In this document: in pieces, positions 1 through 9,420 of the stretch
Numbering within the stretch: the first letter of the stretch is position 1
How the letters are laid out: the number at the start of each line of letters is the position of its first letter
Source of the DNA: CAYXFD01 sp964464175
GTDB taxonomy: Bacteria > Cloacimonadota > Cloacimonadia > Cloacimonadales > JAJBBL01
NCBI GenBank assembly: GCA_964464175.1
Contig: CAYXFD010000001.1
Location: 258,090 to 322,089, forward strand
Reading direction: 5' to 3'
Length of the DNA stretch: 64,000 nucleotides
Program-made: the position numbers and the translations under genes
The notes under the pieces: generated by a model
The model's database searches: none
What the model was told of the DNA's origin: nothing
Seen by the model: the letters and a program-made list of their open reading frames with translations, nothing else

Positions 1-2586
1 GACGGTTTTGCCTCTATGCTGGCAGCTTCATTGTTATATCCTCAGGCAAGAGTGTGTATGATTGGCTCCAGGGAAGGAAACCTTAAGAGATTTCTGGAAA
101 GATATCATAACAAATTCGAGATAATAAAAGAGAAAAACGTCTCCATGGAAGAAGTGAGTAAGATAATCAGTGTAGATAACAGGGACGTGACAAGAATGGG
201 TAAGGTCGGGGATTATCTTGCAGCCAACAGAGAAGAAATGAAGAGAATAACGATCATCTGCTACGATCACCATCCCTCTTCTCAAAACGACATAGAGAGC
301 GATTATTCTCATGTAGAATTAACCGGAGCCTGCACTACCATAATGCTCACTTTTCTTAAGAACGCCGGAATACAGATATCTCCTTTTTATGCTTCGATTT
401 TTGCTCTCGGGATCTATGAGGATACCGGTAACTTTCTCAATGCCAGTATTACTGCCAATGATTTTGCCGCGGCTTCATATCTCTTCTCAGTTGGGGCTTC
501 TCTCGATCTCATCAGAGAATTTCTGCCGAAAGAGTTCTCGCCCAGGCAGCTGGAGTTAACAAACAAAATGTTGTCTCTCTGTGAGACAATCTCAATCAAA
601 GGGATGGAAGTTTCCTTTATTGAACTGAGAACAGAGGGCTACCGGGATGATATCGCTTATCTGCTGCAAACTGTGAAAGCAAGCCGTAACCTGAAACTAA
701 TATTCTGTATCTGCTACCGGGAGGAGAAAGTACAGGTTATTGCCAGAAATGATTATGAGTTTATCTTTCTGGACAAACTACTGCAAGAATTAGGGGGTGG
801 GGGACACAGATCAGCCGGTTTTGCATCTCTCCCTAAAGAAGAAGCGGATAATCTCAAGAACCGGATAATTGATCTGCTGGAGCAACAGGTCGTCGATTAC
901 GGAACTGCTTCTGATATCATGACTGTTCCGGTCGATATCGCTCCCCGCAGCTTGAAAATATCGGAAGCCAGAGAGTTTCTTATTAGTAAACACTACAGTA
1001 CCCTCATAATAGGTGATGAGAACAGAATAGCAGGGATCCTGACCAAAAAAGACATAAGCCGGGCGATACATCACCAGATGAGTGATATGCCGGTAGAGAG
1101 CTGTATGTCTTTGAATGTGATAACCGTCAAAGAGAATGAATCGATCTATAAGGTCTATAAAACAATGGTCGATTTTAATATCGGAAGGATCCCGGTTACC
1201 GACAATGAGGGTAGAGTGACAGGGATTATTACCCGCAGCGATCTTTTACACTATCATTTTCATTTTCAATTTAAGAAAAAAGAGGCCAAAGCAGATTTCG
1301 AAAGTATCAAGCAATTAATGCTGAAAAACCTTGAGAAGGAGATTATTGAACTCCTTAAACAAGCCGGGCATGTGGCAGAAACCTTAGGAATGAAGGCTTA
1401 CATTGTAGGAGGTTTTGTCCGTGATCTGATCATGCAAAGATACAACTACGACCTTGATCTGGTAATCGAAGGGGATGGACTGCTGTTCGCTGAAAAGTTT
1501 ACTGAGAAATTCGGGAAGAAAATGAAACCGTTTCCCCAATTTGGAACGGCTTATGTTGTGCTAAAGAATAACCGGAAAATAGATATCGCCACCGCCAGAA
1601 CGGAATTTTATGCAGGTTCGGGAAGTCTTCCGGATGTCGAATATTCCAATATACGTAATGATATCTACCGGAGAGATTTTACTATAAACAGTCTGGCAGT
1701 AAGTTTAAATCCGAAGCAGTTTGGCATCTTGCACGATTATTTCGGGGGAAGAAGGGATATCCGCTTAGGGCTGATAAAGGTTCTCAATAATATGAGTTTC
1801 ATCGAGGATCCGATCAGGGTCTTAAGAGCTATCCGTTTTGAGCAGAGATTCGGTTTTACGATCGAGGAGAAAACATTGCACCTGTTAACCGGCAGTCTCA
1901 GGCAGAAAAGTCTAAAAACAGTTTCTGTGGAAAGGATTCGATCGGAACTGATAATTTCGTGTAAAAAAGGTGCTGCGGATAGTTTCTTCTATAGGCTGGA
2001 AGAACTGGGAATCCTCAAAGATATCAATATCAACCTTGTCTTTACCACAAAAAAGAGAGAGATCTGCCGCAGAATAAATGATCTCTCTATCTGGTTTGCT
2101 AACAGTTTCCCGGCAGAAGACCTGGAGACCTGGATATGCTATCATTTAGCTCTCTTAGAGGACTTGAGTCTCCGGATCCGGATCAAGATAACCAAGCAGC
2201 TTAAGTATTCGAATTATTTTGTGGATTGTGTGTATAAAGTTGTCCGTTTTACTGAAACCACTCTCAAAGAGCTTGAGATTCTCGAGAACAAAGGAGAGAT
2301 CGCTTTTCTCCTGAAAAATCTCAACAAGGAATCTATTATCTACTTGATCGCTTATGCAGATAATCTGCGTCTAAAAGAGAAGTTGCTCTATTATCTGACA
2401 ACAAGCAGATTTGTCAGGACAGAACTGGATGGTGACGATTTGATCGAACTGGGAGTACCTGAAGGGAAAGAGATAGGAGTGATCTTATCCGAATTATGGA
2501 AGGCGAAGATCAATCATGAACTTCCCGATAAAGAGGCAGAATTATCCTATGTTAAGAAACTTCTGAAGGAAAGATCAAAGGCTTGA
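1..2586 (+). CDS. DHH phosphoesterase - CBS pair - CCA/poly(A) nucleotidyltransferase fusion (5' truncated)
   Basis: The reading frame is open from the first base (DGFAS before the first ATG at 16), so the gene starts upstream; 861 residues are visible. Domains in order: a DHH phosphoesterase (YDHHPSS near base 262, DHHA1-type glycine motif GGGGHRSAG near 795), two CBS domains (about 900-1250), then a class II CCA-adding/poly(A) polymerase head (GGFVRD near 1410, catalytic DLDL near 1450, RRDFTINSLA near 1670, and the EDPIRVLRAIRFEQRF RNA-binding helix near 1805). The polymerase part would add CCA or A tails to RNA, and the DHH part probably hydrolyses small phosphoesters such as nanoRNA or cyclic dinucleotides. 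The CBS pair may sense adenine nucleotides. This fusion occurs in several anaerobic phyla. CCA-adding versus A-adding specificity cannot be decided by eye. The stop lies 2 bp from the stop of the convergent pruA. Confidence 0.93.
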   Translation, partial: DGFASMLAASLLYPQARVCMIGSREGNLKRFLERYHNKFEIIKEKNVSMEEVSKIISVDNRDVTRMGKVGDYLAANREEMKRITIICYDHHPSSQNDIESDYSHVELTGACTTIMLTFLKNAGIQISPFYASIFALGIYEDTGNFLNASITANDFAAASYLFSVGASLDLIREFLPKEFSPRQLELTNKMLSLCETISIKGMEVSFIELRTEGYRDDIAYLLQTVKASRNLKLIFCICYREEKVQVIARNDYEFIFLDKLLQELGGGGHRSAGFASLPKEEADNLKNRIIDLLEQQVVDYGTASDIMTVPVDIAPRSLKISEAREFLISKHYSTLIIGDENRIAGILTKKDISRAIHHQMSDMPVESCMSLNVITVKENESIYKVYKTMVDFNIGRIPVTDNEGRVTGIITRSDLLHYHFHFQFKKKEAKADFESIKQLMLKNLEKEIIELLKQAGHVAETLGMKAYIVGGFVRDLIMQRYNYDLDLVIEGDGLLFAEKFTEKFGKKMKPFPQFGTAYVVLKNNRKIDIATARTEFYAGSGSLPDVEYSNIRNDIYRRDFTINSLAVSLNPKQFGILHDYFGGRRDIRLGLIKVLNNMSFIEDPIRVLRAIRFEQRFGFTIEEKTLHLLTGSLRQKSLKTVSVERIRSELIISCKKGAADSFFYRLEELGILKDININLVFTTKKREICRRINDLSIWFANSFPAEDLETWICYHLALLEDLSLRIRIKITKQLKYSNYFVDCVYKVVRFTETTLKELEILENKGEIAFLLKNLNKESIIYLIAYADNLRLKEKLLYYLTTSRFVRTELDGDDLIELGVPEGKEIGVILSELWKAKINHELPDKEAELSYVKKLLKERSKA

Positions 2587-2588
2587 TT

Positions 2589-4199
2589 TTATTCCATGAA
2601 AGGGTAACGGTAGTCCTTCGGAGGAAGGAAATTAACCTTTACCGAACGGAGGGAGATCCAGCGGAATAGATTGGCAATGGACCCTGCCTTATCATTGGTT
2701 CCTGATTTTCTGCCTCCTCCAAAAGGTTGTTGACCGACAACAGCTCCCGTTGGTTTATCATTGATATAAAAATTACCGGCACTATGCCGCAGATATTTCT
2801 CCGCCTCGACAATACTCTTCTGCTCCCGGGCAAAAACAGCACCCGTAAGTCCGTATCCGGAGGTAGCATCACAAAGCTTGAGGGTCTCTCTATACTCTTC
2901 GTCCGGGTAGATATAGAGAGTCAGGACCGGACCGAAGATCTCTTCCGTCATTGTTTTAAACTGAGGATTATTAGCTTTGATTACTGTTGGAGAGATAAAA
3001 AATCCTTCGGAATCGTTATACTCTCCACCATATATGATCTCGGCATCTTTAGTTTTCTTTATCTCATCCAGATAACCGGTAATCTTCTGGAAACTCTTTT
3101 TGTCTATCACAGCATTATGAAAATTATGCCAGTCTGCCGGACTTCCGGTCTTGATTGAAGCAAGAGCAGTAACCAATTTTTCCCGGAACTCATTCCAAAT
3201 GCTTTGGGGAAGATACATTCTGGAGGCTGCAGAACACTTTTGACCCTGATATTCGAATGCACCCCTGATCGTTGCTGCCGTCAACTGCTCCAGATCTGCG
3301 GAGTTATGGACAAATATAAAATCCTTTCCCCCTGTCTCCCCGACAATTCGGGGGTAATTATGGTAGTCTGCAATATTCTGGCCAACGGTCTGCCAGATTT
3401 TGTTAAAGACAGTGGTACTGCCGGTGAAATGGACACCGGAAAGAGCCGGATCACCTAAAACAAGATCACCGATTTCTGAACCGGAACCGGGGATCAGGTT
3501 AATTACCCCCTCAGGTAAACCTGCCTCCTGAAGGACTTTCATAATGAAATAAGCGGGATAGACAGCATTACTTGCCGGCTTCCATAAGACAGTATTACCA
3601 AGTATTGCCGGAGCTGTTGGCAGATTCCCTGCGATAGAAGCAAAATTAAAAGGTGTAACAGCAAAAATGAATCCCTCTAAAGGTCTCGGATCAAGGTAAT
3701 TCCATTCGCCCTGAGGGGAGATTAAGGTATGCTTCCGCCATATTTGTTCTGCCAAATAAGGATTAAAGCGCCAAAAATCTATCAATTCGGCAGTATCTAT
3801 CTCTGCCTGATGAACGTTTTTACTGAGACTCAGCATGACAATAGCATTGAAAGTATAACGGTATTTCCTGCTGAGGAGTTCGGCAGCTTTTAAAAACACT
3901 GCTGCTCTGTGCTGATAAGGGAGCGATGACCAATCCTGCCAGGCATTTCCGGCAGCCTTTATCGCTTCTTCTATTCCCTGTTTATCTATCTGGTGATAAA
4001 CTCCTAATTTGTGCCGGAAATTGTGCGGTTCGACAATCTCAGCTCTATTCTCTGTTCTGATCTCTCTGCCGTTCACTATTGCCGGAATATCAATAAAGTC
4101 GGAAGAAATCCTTTCTAACTCTGCCTGTAACAAGGCTCTCTCTTTACTATCCGGACTGTAAGCTTGGATATTTTCATTTTGCGGTTGCGGTATAATCAT
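2589..4199 (-). CDS. pruA: L-glutamate gamma-semialdehyde dehydrogenase (1-pyrroline-5-carboxylate dehydrogenase)
   Basis: This 536-residue NAD(P)-dependent aldehyde dehydrogenase oxidises glutamate semialdehyde (from P5C) to glutamate, the last step of proline and ornithine/arginine breakdown. Visible motifs are TPFNF near residue 182, the cofactor loop FTGST at 258-262, the general base Glu288 in GETGGKD and the nucleophile Cys322 in GQKCSAASR. Length and the long N-terminal arm fit the stand-alone bacterial P5CDH rather than the bifunctional PutA; no proline dehydrogenase is nearby. It is read divergently from a TetR regulator and converges with the upstream RNA-processing gene. Together with gdhA in this window it suggests amino-acid fermentation. 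The residue numbers assume the ATG at 4199. Confidence 0.93.
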   Translation of the reverse strand: MIIPQPQNENIQAYSPDSKERALLQAELERISSDFIDIPAIVNGREIRTENRAEIVEPHNFRHKLGVYHQIDKQGIEEAIKAAGNAWQDWSSLPYQHRAAVFLKAAELLSRKYRYTFNAIVMLSLSKNVHQAEIDTAELIDFWRFNPYLAEQIWRKHTLISPQGEWNYLDPRPLEGFIFAVTPFNFASIAGNLPTAPAILGNTVLWKPASNAVYPAYFIMKVLQEAGLPEGVINLIPGSGSEIGDLVLGDPALSGVHFTGSTTVFNKIWQTVGQNIADYHNYPRIVGETGGKDFIFVHNSADLEQLTAATIRGAFEYQGQKCSAASRMYLPQSIWNEFREKLVTALASIKTGSPADWHNFHNAVIDKKSFQKITGYLDEIKKTKDAEIIYGGEYNDSEGFFISPTVIKANNPQFKTMTEEIFGPVLTLYIYPDEEYRETLKLCDATSGYGLTGAVFAREQKSIVEAEKYLRHSAGNFYINDKPTGAVVGQQPFGGGRKSGTNDKAGSIANLFRWISLRSVKVNFLPPKDYRYPFME

Positions 4200-4316
4200 C
4201 GTTTTCCCCCTTTTATATACTTTTTTGTCTTCTTATGGATAAGATAATACGAGAGCAGCTTTCGCTTAAATATTTTTTCCATCATCATATCTCCAGCCTA
4301 AATTGAGTTAGAGATG

Positions 4317-4366
4317 AGTTCAGGCTGCAAATAAATACTTGACTTCTTGTAAGTACAGCCTGAGCT
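4317..4366. promoter_or_regulatory. Inverted repeat in the pruA-tetR divergent intergenic region (candidate operator)
   Basis: AGTTCAGGCTG (4317-4327) and CAGCCTGAGCT (4356-4366) are inverted copies, 11-base arms with one mismatch. Between them sits a TTGACT box (4339-4344) and a shorter inverted pair TACTT/AAGTA (4336-4340, 4351-4355). It lies about 50 bases before the regulator start and 118 bases from the pruA start. TetR proteins often bind such sites in the divergent promoter, so this is a plausible operator, but the arms are far apart and a hairpin is also possible. Confidence 0.4.
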
Positions 4367-4413
4367 AAGTTGTTGAATAAAAGCTCAGATAAACTTATTA
4401 AGGATTGGTTGTT

Positions 4414-5022
4414 ATGGCAGCGAAGAAAAAGAGGGAACTCACCCTCAAAGGTCAGAAAACTAAAGAAAAGATACTTGATACAGCTCTGGAACTCTTCTCA
4501 AAATACGGCTATAATCAAACTACGATAACCGAGATCAGCAATAAAGCGGGTATTGCAGAGGGGACAATTTATATCTATTACCAAAGCAAGGAAAAACTGA
4601 TGCTGCAAGCTATCAACAAAGCGATCAATATCGTTATCACCGAGATAGATAAGATCATTGGTGATGAGCCCAACCCTCTGGCGAAATTCTATGCCTTTTT
4701 TGAAGCGAGTATCAACGTTTTCTCTAAACGACCCGATTTGGCTCGTTTCATTGTAATAGAGCAATTTAATCTTAGTCAGCTGTCGATCAATGATGCTGAA
4801 TATACAGGTTTCAAAGATATTATTGACTATGTAAAGAAAATATGCGAAGCTGCTGTCGAAAAGGGCTATCTACGCGAAGTTGATATTGATATTCTCGTTT
4901 TTAAATGTCATGGGATGATCGACAGTCTGCTTAAATTCTGGATAATTAGTGATTATCAGGCAGATATGCTCTATGTAAAGAATAAGCTGCTGGAGATGCT
5001 AATGTTCGGCTTGGTTCCCTGA
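4414..5022 (+). CDS. TetR/AcrR-family transcriptional regulator
   Basis: The 202-residue protein has an N-terminal TetR helix-turn-helix: KEKILDTALELFSKYGYNQT, then the recognition region (ITEISNKAGIAEGTIYIYY) and the family-typical YQSKEKLM junction. The C-terminal two thirds is the variable all-helical ligand-binding and dimerisation domain. I take the ATG at 4414 because AGGA sits 9 bases upstream; an in-frame TTG at 4405 is an unlikely start. It is divergent from pruA across 214 bases containing an inverted repeat, so it may regulate pruA and itself; the ligand is unknown. It converges on the DUF697 gene with a 44-base gap. Confidence 0.9.
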   Translation: MAAKKKRELTLKGQKTKEKILDTALELFSKYGYNQTTITEISNKAGIAEGTIYIYYQSKEKLMLQAINKAINIVITEIDKIIGDEPNPLAKFYAFFEASINVFSKRPDLARFIVIEQFNLSQLSINDAEYTGFKDIIDYVKKICEAAVEKGYLREVDIDILVFKCHGMIDSLLKFWIISDYQADMLYVKNKLLEMLMFGLVP

Positions 5023-5066
5023 CCGAGCAACTATGAAAACGAAAGCCTCTGCGGACAGGATATCTC

Positions 5067-6005
5067 TCAACTGCTGAGACTTCCGGGCTTTATTCCTAAA
5101 AGCTGATGGAAAATGTTTCTCTTCTTTTTCTTTTGGAACGCTTCCGGTACTGTTTTTCGACTGAACACTCTTTTTTTGAGCACACTCATCGTTTCGGAAA
5201 CGATGTTTCTGAAGGTATCATAAAAAAACTTTGAGGAAGGATAGAGGTCTGTATCGCTGCTAATATAGATTTTTTTACAATAGTTCTCGGTAATCAACGA
5301 TACCCAGGTAAAGATTGCTGCGTTGATGTAACCGTCTGCTAAGGAAGAGAATACCTTATTGAGGAACGGAACACTTTTCAATATATCTCCCGCCATCTTG
5401 CTCATGAATTCTTCAACAGCAAATTCTACCAAGCCAGAACCCCCGATAGCCATCGAGACATAAACTTTCTTAAGGATACTGAAAAGCTCTCTGTCCGGCA
5501 CTCTTCCGTGGTAGAGAACAAAAATCTCCTTGATCATCCCGATACTTCCCGACAGGATAAAAAAGGCATCGAGAAATCCGTTCTGGGCAAGACCAGTAGT
5601 CAGAAAGATCCTCATAACATATTTACGACGGATCAAATCACATTGCTTACTTAGAACTGCAATTGCTCTATCATAACTCTCTTCATCATCGGAGAGTGAA
5701 TTGACATCGAATCCGATGTTCAACAGGTAACGGTTTCTCCGGAAATTTTCTATTCTTTTTCTTCTTAAGACCGCTATCTTTCTGGCATCTGAAGTCACAG
5801 TATAAACTTTGGAAATAGAGAAAATCCTGAATAGCGGCAGTATTACAAGCAGAAAGAAGAGCAGAACAACAGCACTAACCGTTGCATACATCAAATAGGG
5901 GTGCAGAGATCGGGTATAATGAATGAGTGAAACAAATTCCTTGAAGATGAGATAAAAAACGAACAGGGAAAGAAAAAACAGAATCCTGTAAATCATTTTC
6001 CACAT
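5067..6005 (-). CDS. DUF697/YcjF-like integral membrane protein
   Basis: A 312-residue protein with two hydrophobic N-terminal segments (about residues 4-27 and 38-65), a charged linker rich in Arg, and a C-terminal half containing IKEIFVLYHGRVPDRELFSILKK in spaced form, followed by a glycine-rich amphipathic stretch and a hydrophobic DGYINAAIFTWVSL segment. This pattern (helical 'RE..LYGGRP' region plus late hydrophobic helix) matches my memory of the DUF697/YcjF family, often associated with stress or with GTPases. No GTPase domain is present here. The last 40 residues are strongly basic. Function is unknown. It is followed on the same strand by no close partner, and the M55 peptidase gene lies 24 bp upstream, so the two may be co-transcribed. 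Confidence 0.6.
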   Translation of the reverse strand: MWKMIYRILFFLSLFVFYLIFKEFVSLIHYTRSLHPYLMYATVSAVVLLFFLLVILPLFRIFSISKVYTVTSDARKIAVLRRKRIENFRRNRYLLNIGFDVNSLSDDEESYDRAIAVLSKQCDLIRRKYVMRIFLTTGLAQNGFLDAFFILSGSIGMIKEIFVLYHGRVPDRELFSILKKVYVSMAIGGSGLVEFAVEEFMSKMAGDILKSVPFLNKVFSSLADGYINAAIFTWVSLITENYCKKIYISSDTDLYPSSKFFYDTFRNIVSETMSVLKKRVFSRKTVPEAFQKKKKRNIFHQLLGIKPGSLSS

Positions 6006-6029
6006 AAGCCGCTGCTCCCTGAAAAGCCC

Positions 6030-6869
6030 TTATGGGGTAACCGAATAAGCAACTGTGGTGAAAGTAGTCAGGGCATCCATAATAGTTTTGAAGTTATCTG
6101 CCCCAAATATAACAGTACGTCCGTCGATTCTCCGGGCGGAGGGAATTACTGAAACTGCATCGGCGATTGAAGTGGTGCTGAAAAGTGCTTTCAGGGTAAT
6201 GGGAGAGGAGAAACTGAAAACCTCGTTTCTCTCTCTGATCTTCTTCAGGGCAAGCTCTACCTTTAATTTAGTCTCTTCCCGTACCTTAAGCAAAGAATAG
6301 TTTTTAGCGGAGAATCTGGCAAGAGCTTCTTTGGTAATGACAAACTCTGCCTTAGCAAGTTCGGTCTGACGTAATTCTTCATACAATGCCAGATCACCGG
6401 TGATCAGTAAAACCGGAATATTGTAATGACCGGCAAAGGCTGCGTTGATGAGTGTCTCATTCATTAAGCGGTCATTAATCCATATTGAATGTATCCGGCT
6501 GCTGGAATAGGTGTGATCCATACTGGCATTTATTGTTCCCGAGCCGGCATGATACCCTAAAAAGAAGACAGCATCGATATTGGTGTCTAAAGCGGACATC
6601 ATATAATGTGATCTCGGCGAACCGGATATCAGGCTGATCCGTTTATCCAGCAAGGTTAGCTCATAATCAACACTGTTACACATTCCGTGATCATCAGCAA
6701 TAATGATCTCGGTGATCTTTTTGCTGTCGCTGCTCGCTAACATCGCTTCCAGAACATCTTTAACATGATTGTTGATAGCTTTTCTTACGATACTGCGATC
6801 ACTTTTTTCCTGCTCAAAACTCCAGGTGCCGGGCATTCCTTCCATATCTATCGAGAGATAAATCCTCAT
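6030..6869 (-). CDS. M55-family D-aminopeptidase (DppA-like)
   Basis: A zinc aminopeptidase of the DppA type, which removes N-terminal D-amino acids (D-Ala) from short peptides such as peptidoglycan fragments. The 279-residue protein keeps the family's metal ligands as I can place them: Asp8 and Glu10 in SIDMEG, His61 in DDHG, His107 in GYHAGSG and Glu138 in MNETLIN; His119 in MDHT corresponds to the nucleophile/catalytic His of DppA. I start at ATG 6869, which has AAGGAG seven bases upstream, rather than 12 codons earlier. No signal peptide is seen, so it should be cytoplasmic. The DUF697 gene follows 24 bp downstream. Confidence 0.88.
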   Translation of the reverse strand: MRIYLSIDMEGMPGTWSFEQEKSDRSIVRKAINNHVKDVLEAMLASSDSKKITEIIIADDHGMCNSVDYELTLLDKRISLISGSPRSHYMMSALDTNIDAVFFLGYHAGSGTINASMDHTYSSSRIHSIWINDRLMNETLINAAFAGHYNIPVLLITGDLALYEELRQTELAKAEFVITKEALARFSAKNYSLLKVREETKLKVELALKKIRERNEVFSFSSPITLKALFSTTSIADAVSVIPSARRIDGRTVIFGADNFKTIMDALTTFTTVAYSVTP

Positions 6870-7175
6870 TATCCGCTCCTTTCTAAGAGAATAGTTATTT
6901 ACCATCCTAATAACCTGAAGATAAATCTGATGTCAAACAATTTGATCTTTTAGCTTTATTAAATTACGGTAGTCCCCTTAGAGTAACGAACAGAGTTAAC
7001 AATAAAAGAGATCAAACAGGTAGAAGGAAGAATACTCCGGTTATCTTGAGATTATCTGAGAATTGCCCTTCAGAAAAAAGCTTTACAGCAGAGCTTCCTG
7101 CTTTTTCTTTGAGTTGTATTATATCATTCATAGCTGTGACGACTGAGTTTTATTGCCTAATGAGGAGTATTATTA
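6870..7175. other. Divergent intergenic region between the M55 peptidase and maf
   Basis: No gene is visible in these 306 bases. A dispersed inverted repeat, TTTGATCTTTTA (6941-6952) against TAAAAGAGATCAAA (7003-7016), pairs with a two-base bulge and lies between the two divergent starts, so it could be a regulatory or hairpin element. No convincing -35/-10 pair was found. The maf ribosome-binding site (TGAGGAG) begins near 7160. Confidence 0.35.
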
Positions 7176-7769
7176 ATGATCCATAACATCCTTAAAGATA
7201 AAAGAGTAGTATTGGCATCTTTATCACCAAGACGAAGAGAGATCTTTGGTCAATTAGGACTTAAAGTGCTCTATTGTCCGGCAAGCATCGATGAAACCAT
7301 GGAAACAACTAATCCGAGAGTCTATGTTACAAAACTTGCCAAAAGAAAAGCTTCCCATGTAGCTAAAAAGATGGATCCGGACTGTGTTGTTGTCGCAGCC
7401 GATACTATAGTATATCTGAACCATGAGATTCTGAACAAACCTGAAAATGATGATCAGGCCGCTCATTTTCTCTCCATGCTTTCAGAGCAGACCCATTACG
7501 TTTATACCGGATTATGTGTCTGCTATAACAGAAGGTGTTATACGGACTATGCCCGAACGGCAGTGACTTTCAAACGATTGACCGCCCAGGAGATCGGTGA
7601 TTATATAGCAACGGGAGAACCGACAGATAAAGCAGGCGCTTACGGGATTCAGGGTTACGGCAGCCAGTTCATCAGCAAAGTTGTCGGTTGTTATTTTAAT
7701 GTTATGGGTTTTCCGGTCGCTAAGTTTTATGATCTTTTGCTGAATCAGGTTTTTAATAACAGGGTTTGA
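7176..7769 (+). CDS. maf: Maf-like nucleoside triphosphate pyrophosphatase
   Basis: A 197-residue Maf/ITPase-fold protein that hydrolyses non-canonical or modified nucleoside triphosphates (dTTP/UTP or m7GTP type) to monophosphates. The N-terminal LASLSPRRREIFGQLGL signature, the ADTIVYLN catalytic-Asp motif, the NKPEND loop and the DKAGAYGIQG segment are all present. Typical length for the family. GAGGAG precedes the ATG. The amidohydrolase follows 24 bases downstream on the same strand, suggesting co-transcription. Confidence 0.93.
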   Translation: MIHNILKDKRVVLASLSPRRREIFGQLGLKVLYCPASIDETMETTNPRVYVTKLAKRKASHVAKKMDPDCVVVAADTIVYLNHEILNKPENDDQAAHFLSMLSEQTHYVYTGLCVCYNRRCYTDYARTAVTFKRLTAQEIGDYIATGEPTDKAGAYGIQGYGSQFISKVVGCYFNVMGFPVAKFYDLLLNQVFNNRV

Positions 7770-7793
7770 AACTTTTGTTAAGCAGGCAGTGAG

Positions 7794-9329
7794 ATGAAGC
7801 TTTTTTATAACGGATGTTTCCATACAATGCAAAAACCGGGAGAGGTCTTTGCTGCTTTACTTGTCGATCAGAAGGGCTCTATAATTGAGACCTTTGCTAA
7901 AGTTCCTCTGGGTTACGGAGAGGAAAGAATTGATTTGCAGGGGAGTCAAATTTTCCCGGGATTTATCGATACTCATACACATTCCTTCGAAGGTGGATTA
8001 TATACCTATGCAGCGGATTTAGGAAGCTGCCGGGATCTGAAAGAGATCTTTGAGAAATTGTCGGAAACAGAAGCTATTGATAATACCATAATAGCCTTTA
8101 ATTTCGATGAAAATCTGATAAGTGAAAAAAGATTTCCTAACCGCAGGGAACTCGATCGGCTATTCCCCTCGAAATCATGTTTGATCCGCAGGACAGACGG
8201 TCATTCTGTGCAGATAAACAGTAGATTAATCAAAGAGTTAGCAAGTGATATTCGAAAACAAGGTAATATCTTAAAGACAAACCTGAATGAGTTAAATCGT
8301 AAGGAAGAGGGAGCTTTCAGAGGTGACCTTAATGACTTTATCTGTCATTGGTTCCATCAAAACCTGACAGAAGAATGGATACTGAGAGCTTATCAAAAGG
8401 GAGCAGAGAGAGCGGTCAAAACAGGGCACACTACAATTCATACAATGATCGGAGATGCTAAAAAGAATCCTCTGCATTATAGTTTTCTGCAAGAGATGAT
8501 AAAGAAGGAGCAATTTCCTGTTGATTTTATCCTCTATCCCCAGATTCTTGATGTTCAAAAGGCATTGGAACTCAATGCCGGCAGAATAGGGGGCTGCATA
8601 CTCGCTGACGGTTCATTCGGGTCGGGAACTGCTGCTCTGACCGAAGCGTATCTCAATGATCCTGAAAATAAAGGATTCCTCTATAAAACAGATGAAGAAT
8701 GGGAAACTTTTATCTTCGAAGCTCACAACAACAATCTGCAGATTGGAGTACACTGCATCGGAGATGCTGCCATAAGGCAGATACTTACTCATTATGTCAG
8801 GGCTCAACGGCAAAACCCGAAAGATCTCAGGCACCAGATAATCCACTCTGAGTTGATAACAAATGACGAGATCATTGGATTGATGAGCGAATACGGAGTG
8901 GCAGCAGTAATGCAGCCGGTATTCGATCAGTTATGGGGAGGAGCGAAGGGCTTCTACTCTACTCTCTTAGGGAGTGAAAGAGCTTTGCAGTGCAATAGAT
9001 TACATTCTTTAGTTCAGGCGGGGGTTCTGGTTACCGGCAGCTCCGATTGGTATGTAACAGCTCTTGATGCCCTGCAGGGAGTTCAGGCTGCTGTGAATCT
9101 TCATAATCCTGTTGAGAGACTAACCCCTTATCAGGCTATGGAGTTATACACCAAGAATGCTGCCGTTCTATCGGGAGACGAGAAGCGTATAGGAACACTT
9201 TCTCAGGGGAAAGAGGCTGATTTTGTTTGTTTGGCAGGGAATCCTCTGGAGGAGAAAAATATCTCTTGCATACCGGTTTTAGAGGTTTTCAAAAGAGGGA
9301 AAGCGGTTTACCGCAGGGATGAGTTCTAA
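7794..9329 (+). CDS. YtcJ-type metal-dependent amidohydrolase (amidohydrolase family 3)
   Basis: A 511-residue amidohydrolase-superfamily enzyme with a beta-sandwich flanking a TIM barrel. Metal-site motifs are visible: PGFIDTHTH (His61, His63), GVHCIGD, the IIHSELI histidine and the TGSSDWYV aspartate near the C-terminal end of the barrel. It ends with the usual KEADFVCLAGNPLE return to the sandwich domain. YtcJ relatives hydrolyse amides or formamides, and the substrate cannot be predicted here. No signal peptide is seen. A second enzyme of the same type lies at 50186-51907. The ribosome-binding site is weak (GGCAGTGAG). Confidence 0.88.
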   Translation: MKLFYNGCFHTMQKPGEVFAALLVDQKGSIIETFAKVPLGYGEERIDLQGSQIFPGFIDTHTHSFEGGLYTYAADLGSCRDLKEIFEKLSETEAIDNTIIAFNFDENLISEKRFPNRRELDRLFPSKSCLIRRTDGHSVQINSRLIKELASDIRKQGNILKTNLNELNRKEEGAFRGDLNDFICHWFHQNLTEEWILRAYQKGAERAVKTGHTTIHTMIGDAKKNPLHYSFLQEMIKKEQFPVDFILYPQILDVQKALELNAGRIGGCILADGSFGSGTAALTEAYLNDPENKGFLYKTDEEWETFIFEAHNNNLQIGVHCIGDAAIRQILTHYVRAQRQNPKDLRHQIIHSELITNDEIIGLMSEYGVAAVMQPVFDQLWGGAKGFYSTLLGSERALQCNRLHSLVQAGVLVTGSSDWYVTALDALQGVQAAVNLHNPVERLTPYQAMELYTKNAAVLSGDEKRIGTLSQGKEADFVCLAGNPLEEKNISCIPVLEVFKRGKAVYRRDEF

Positions 9330-9420
9330 TGGTCGGGGTGTTTTTCTGCCGGGATAGCAGTAGTTTTCCTATTGCCGGTTTTGGTATCAGATGCTATAAT
9401 TAACTATTTTTGGGAGATAG

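Noticed and set aside
4405..4413. TTG start for the TetR gene
   Set aside because: The ATG at 4414 has AGGA at a normal distance; the TTG would overlap that site.
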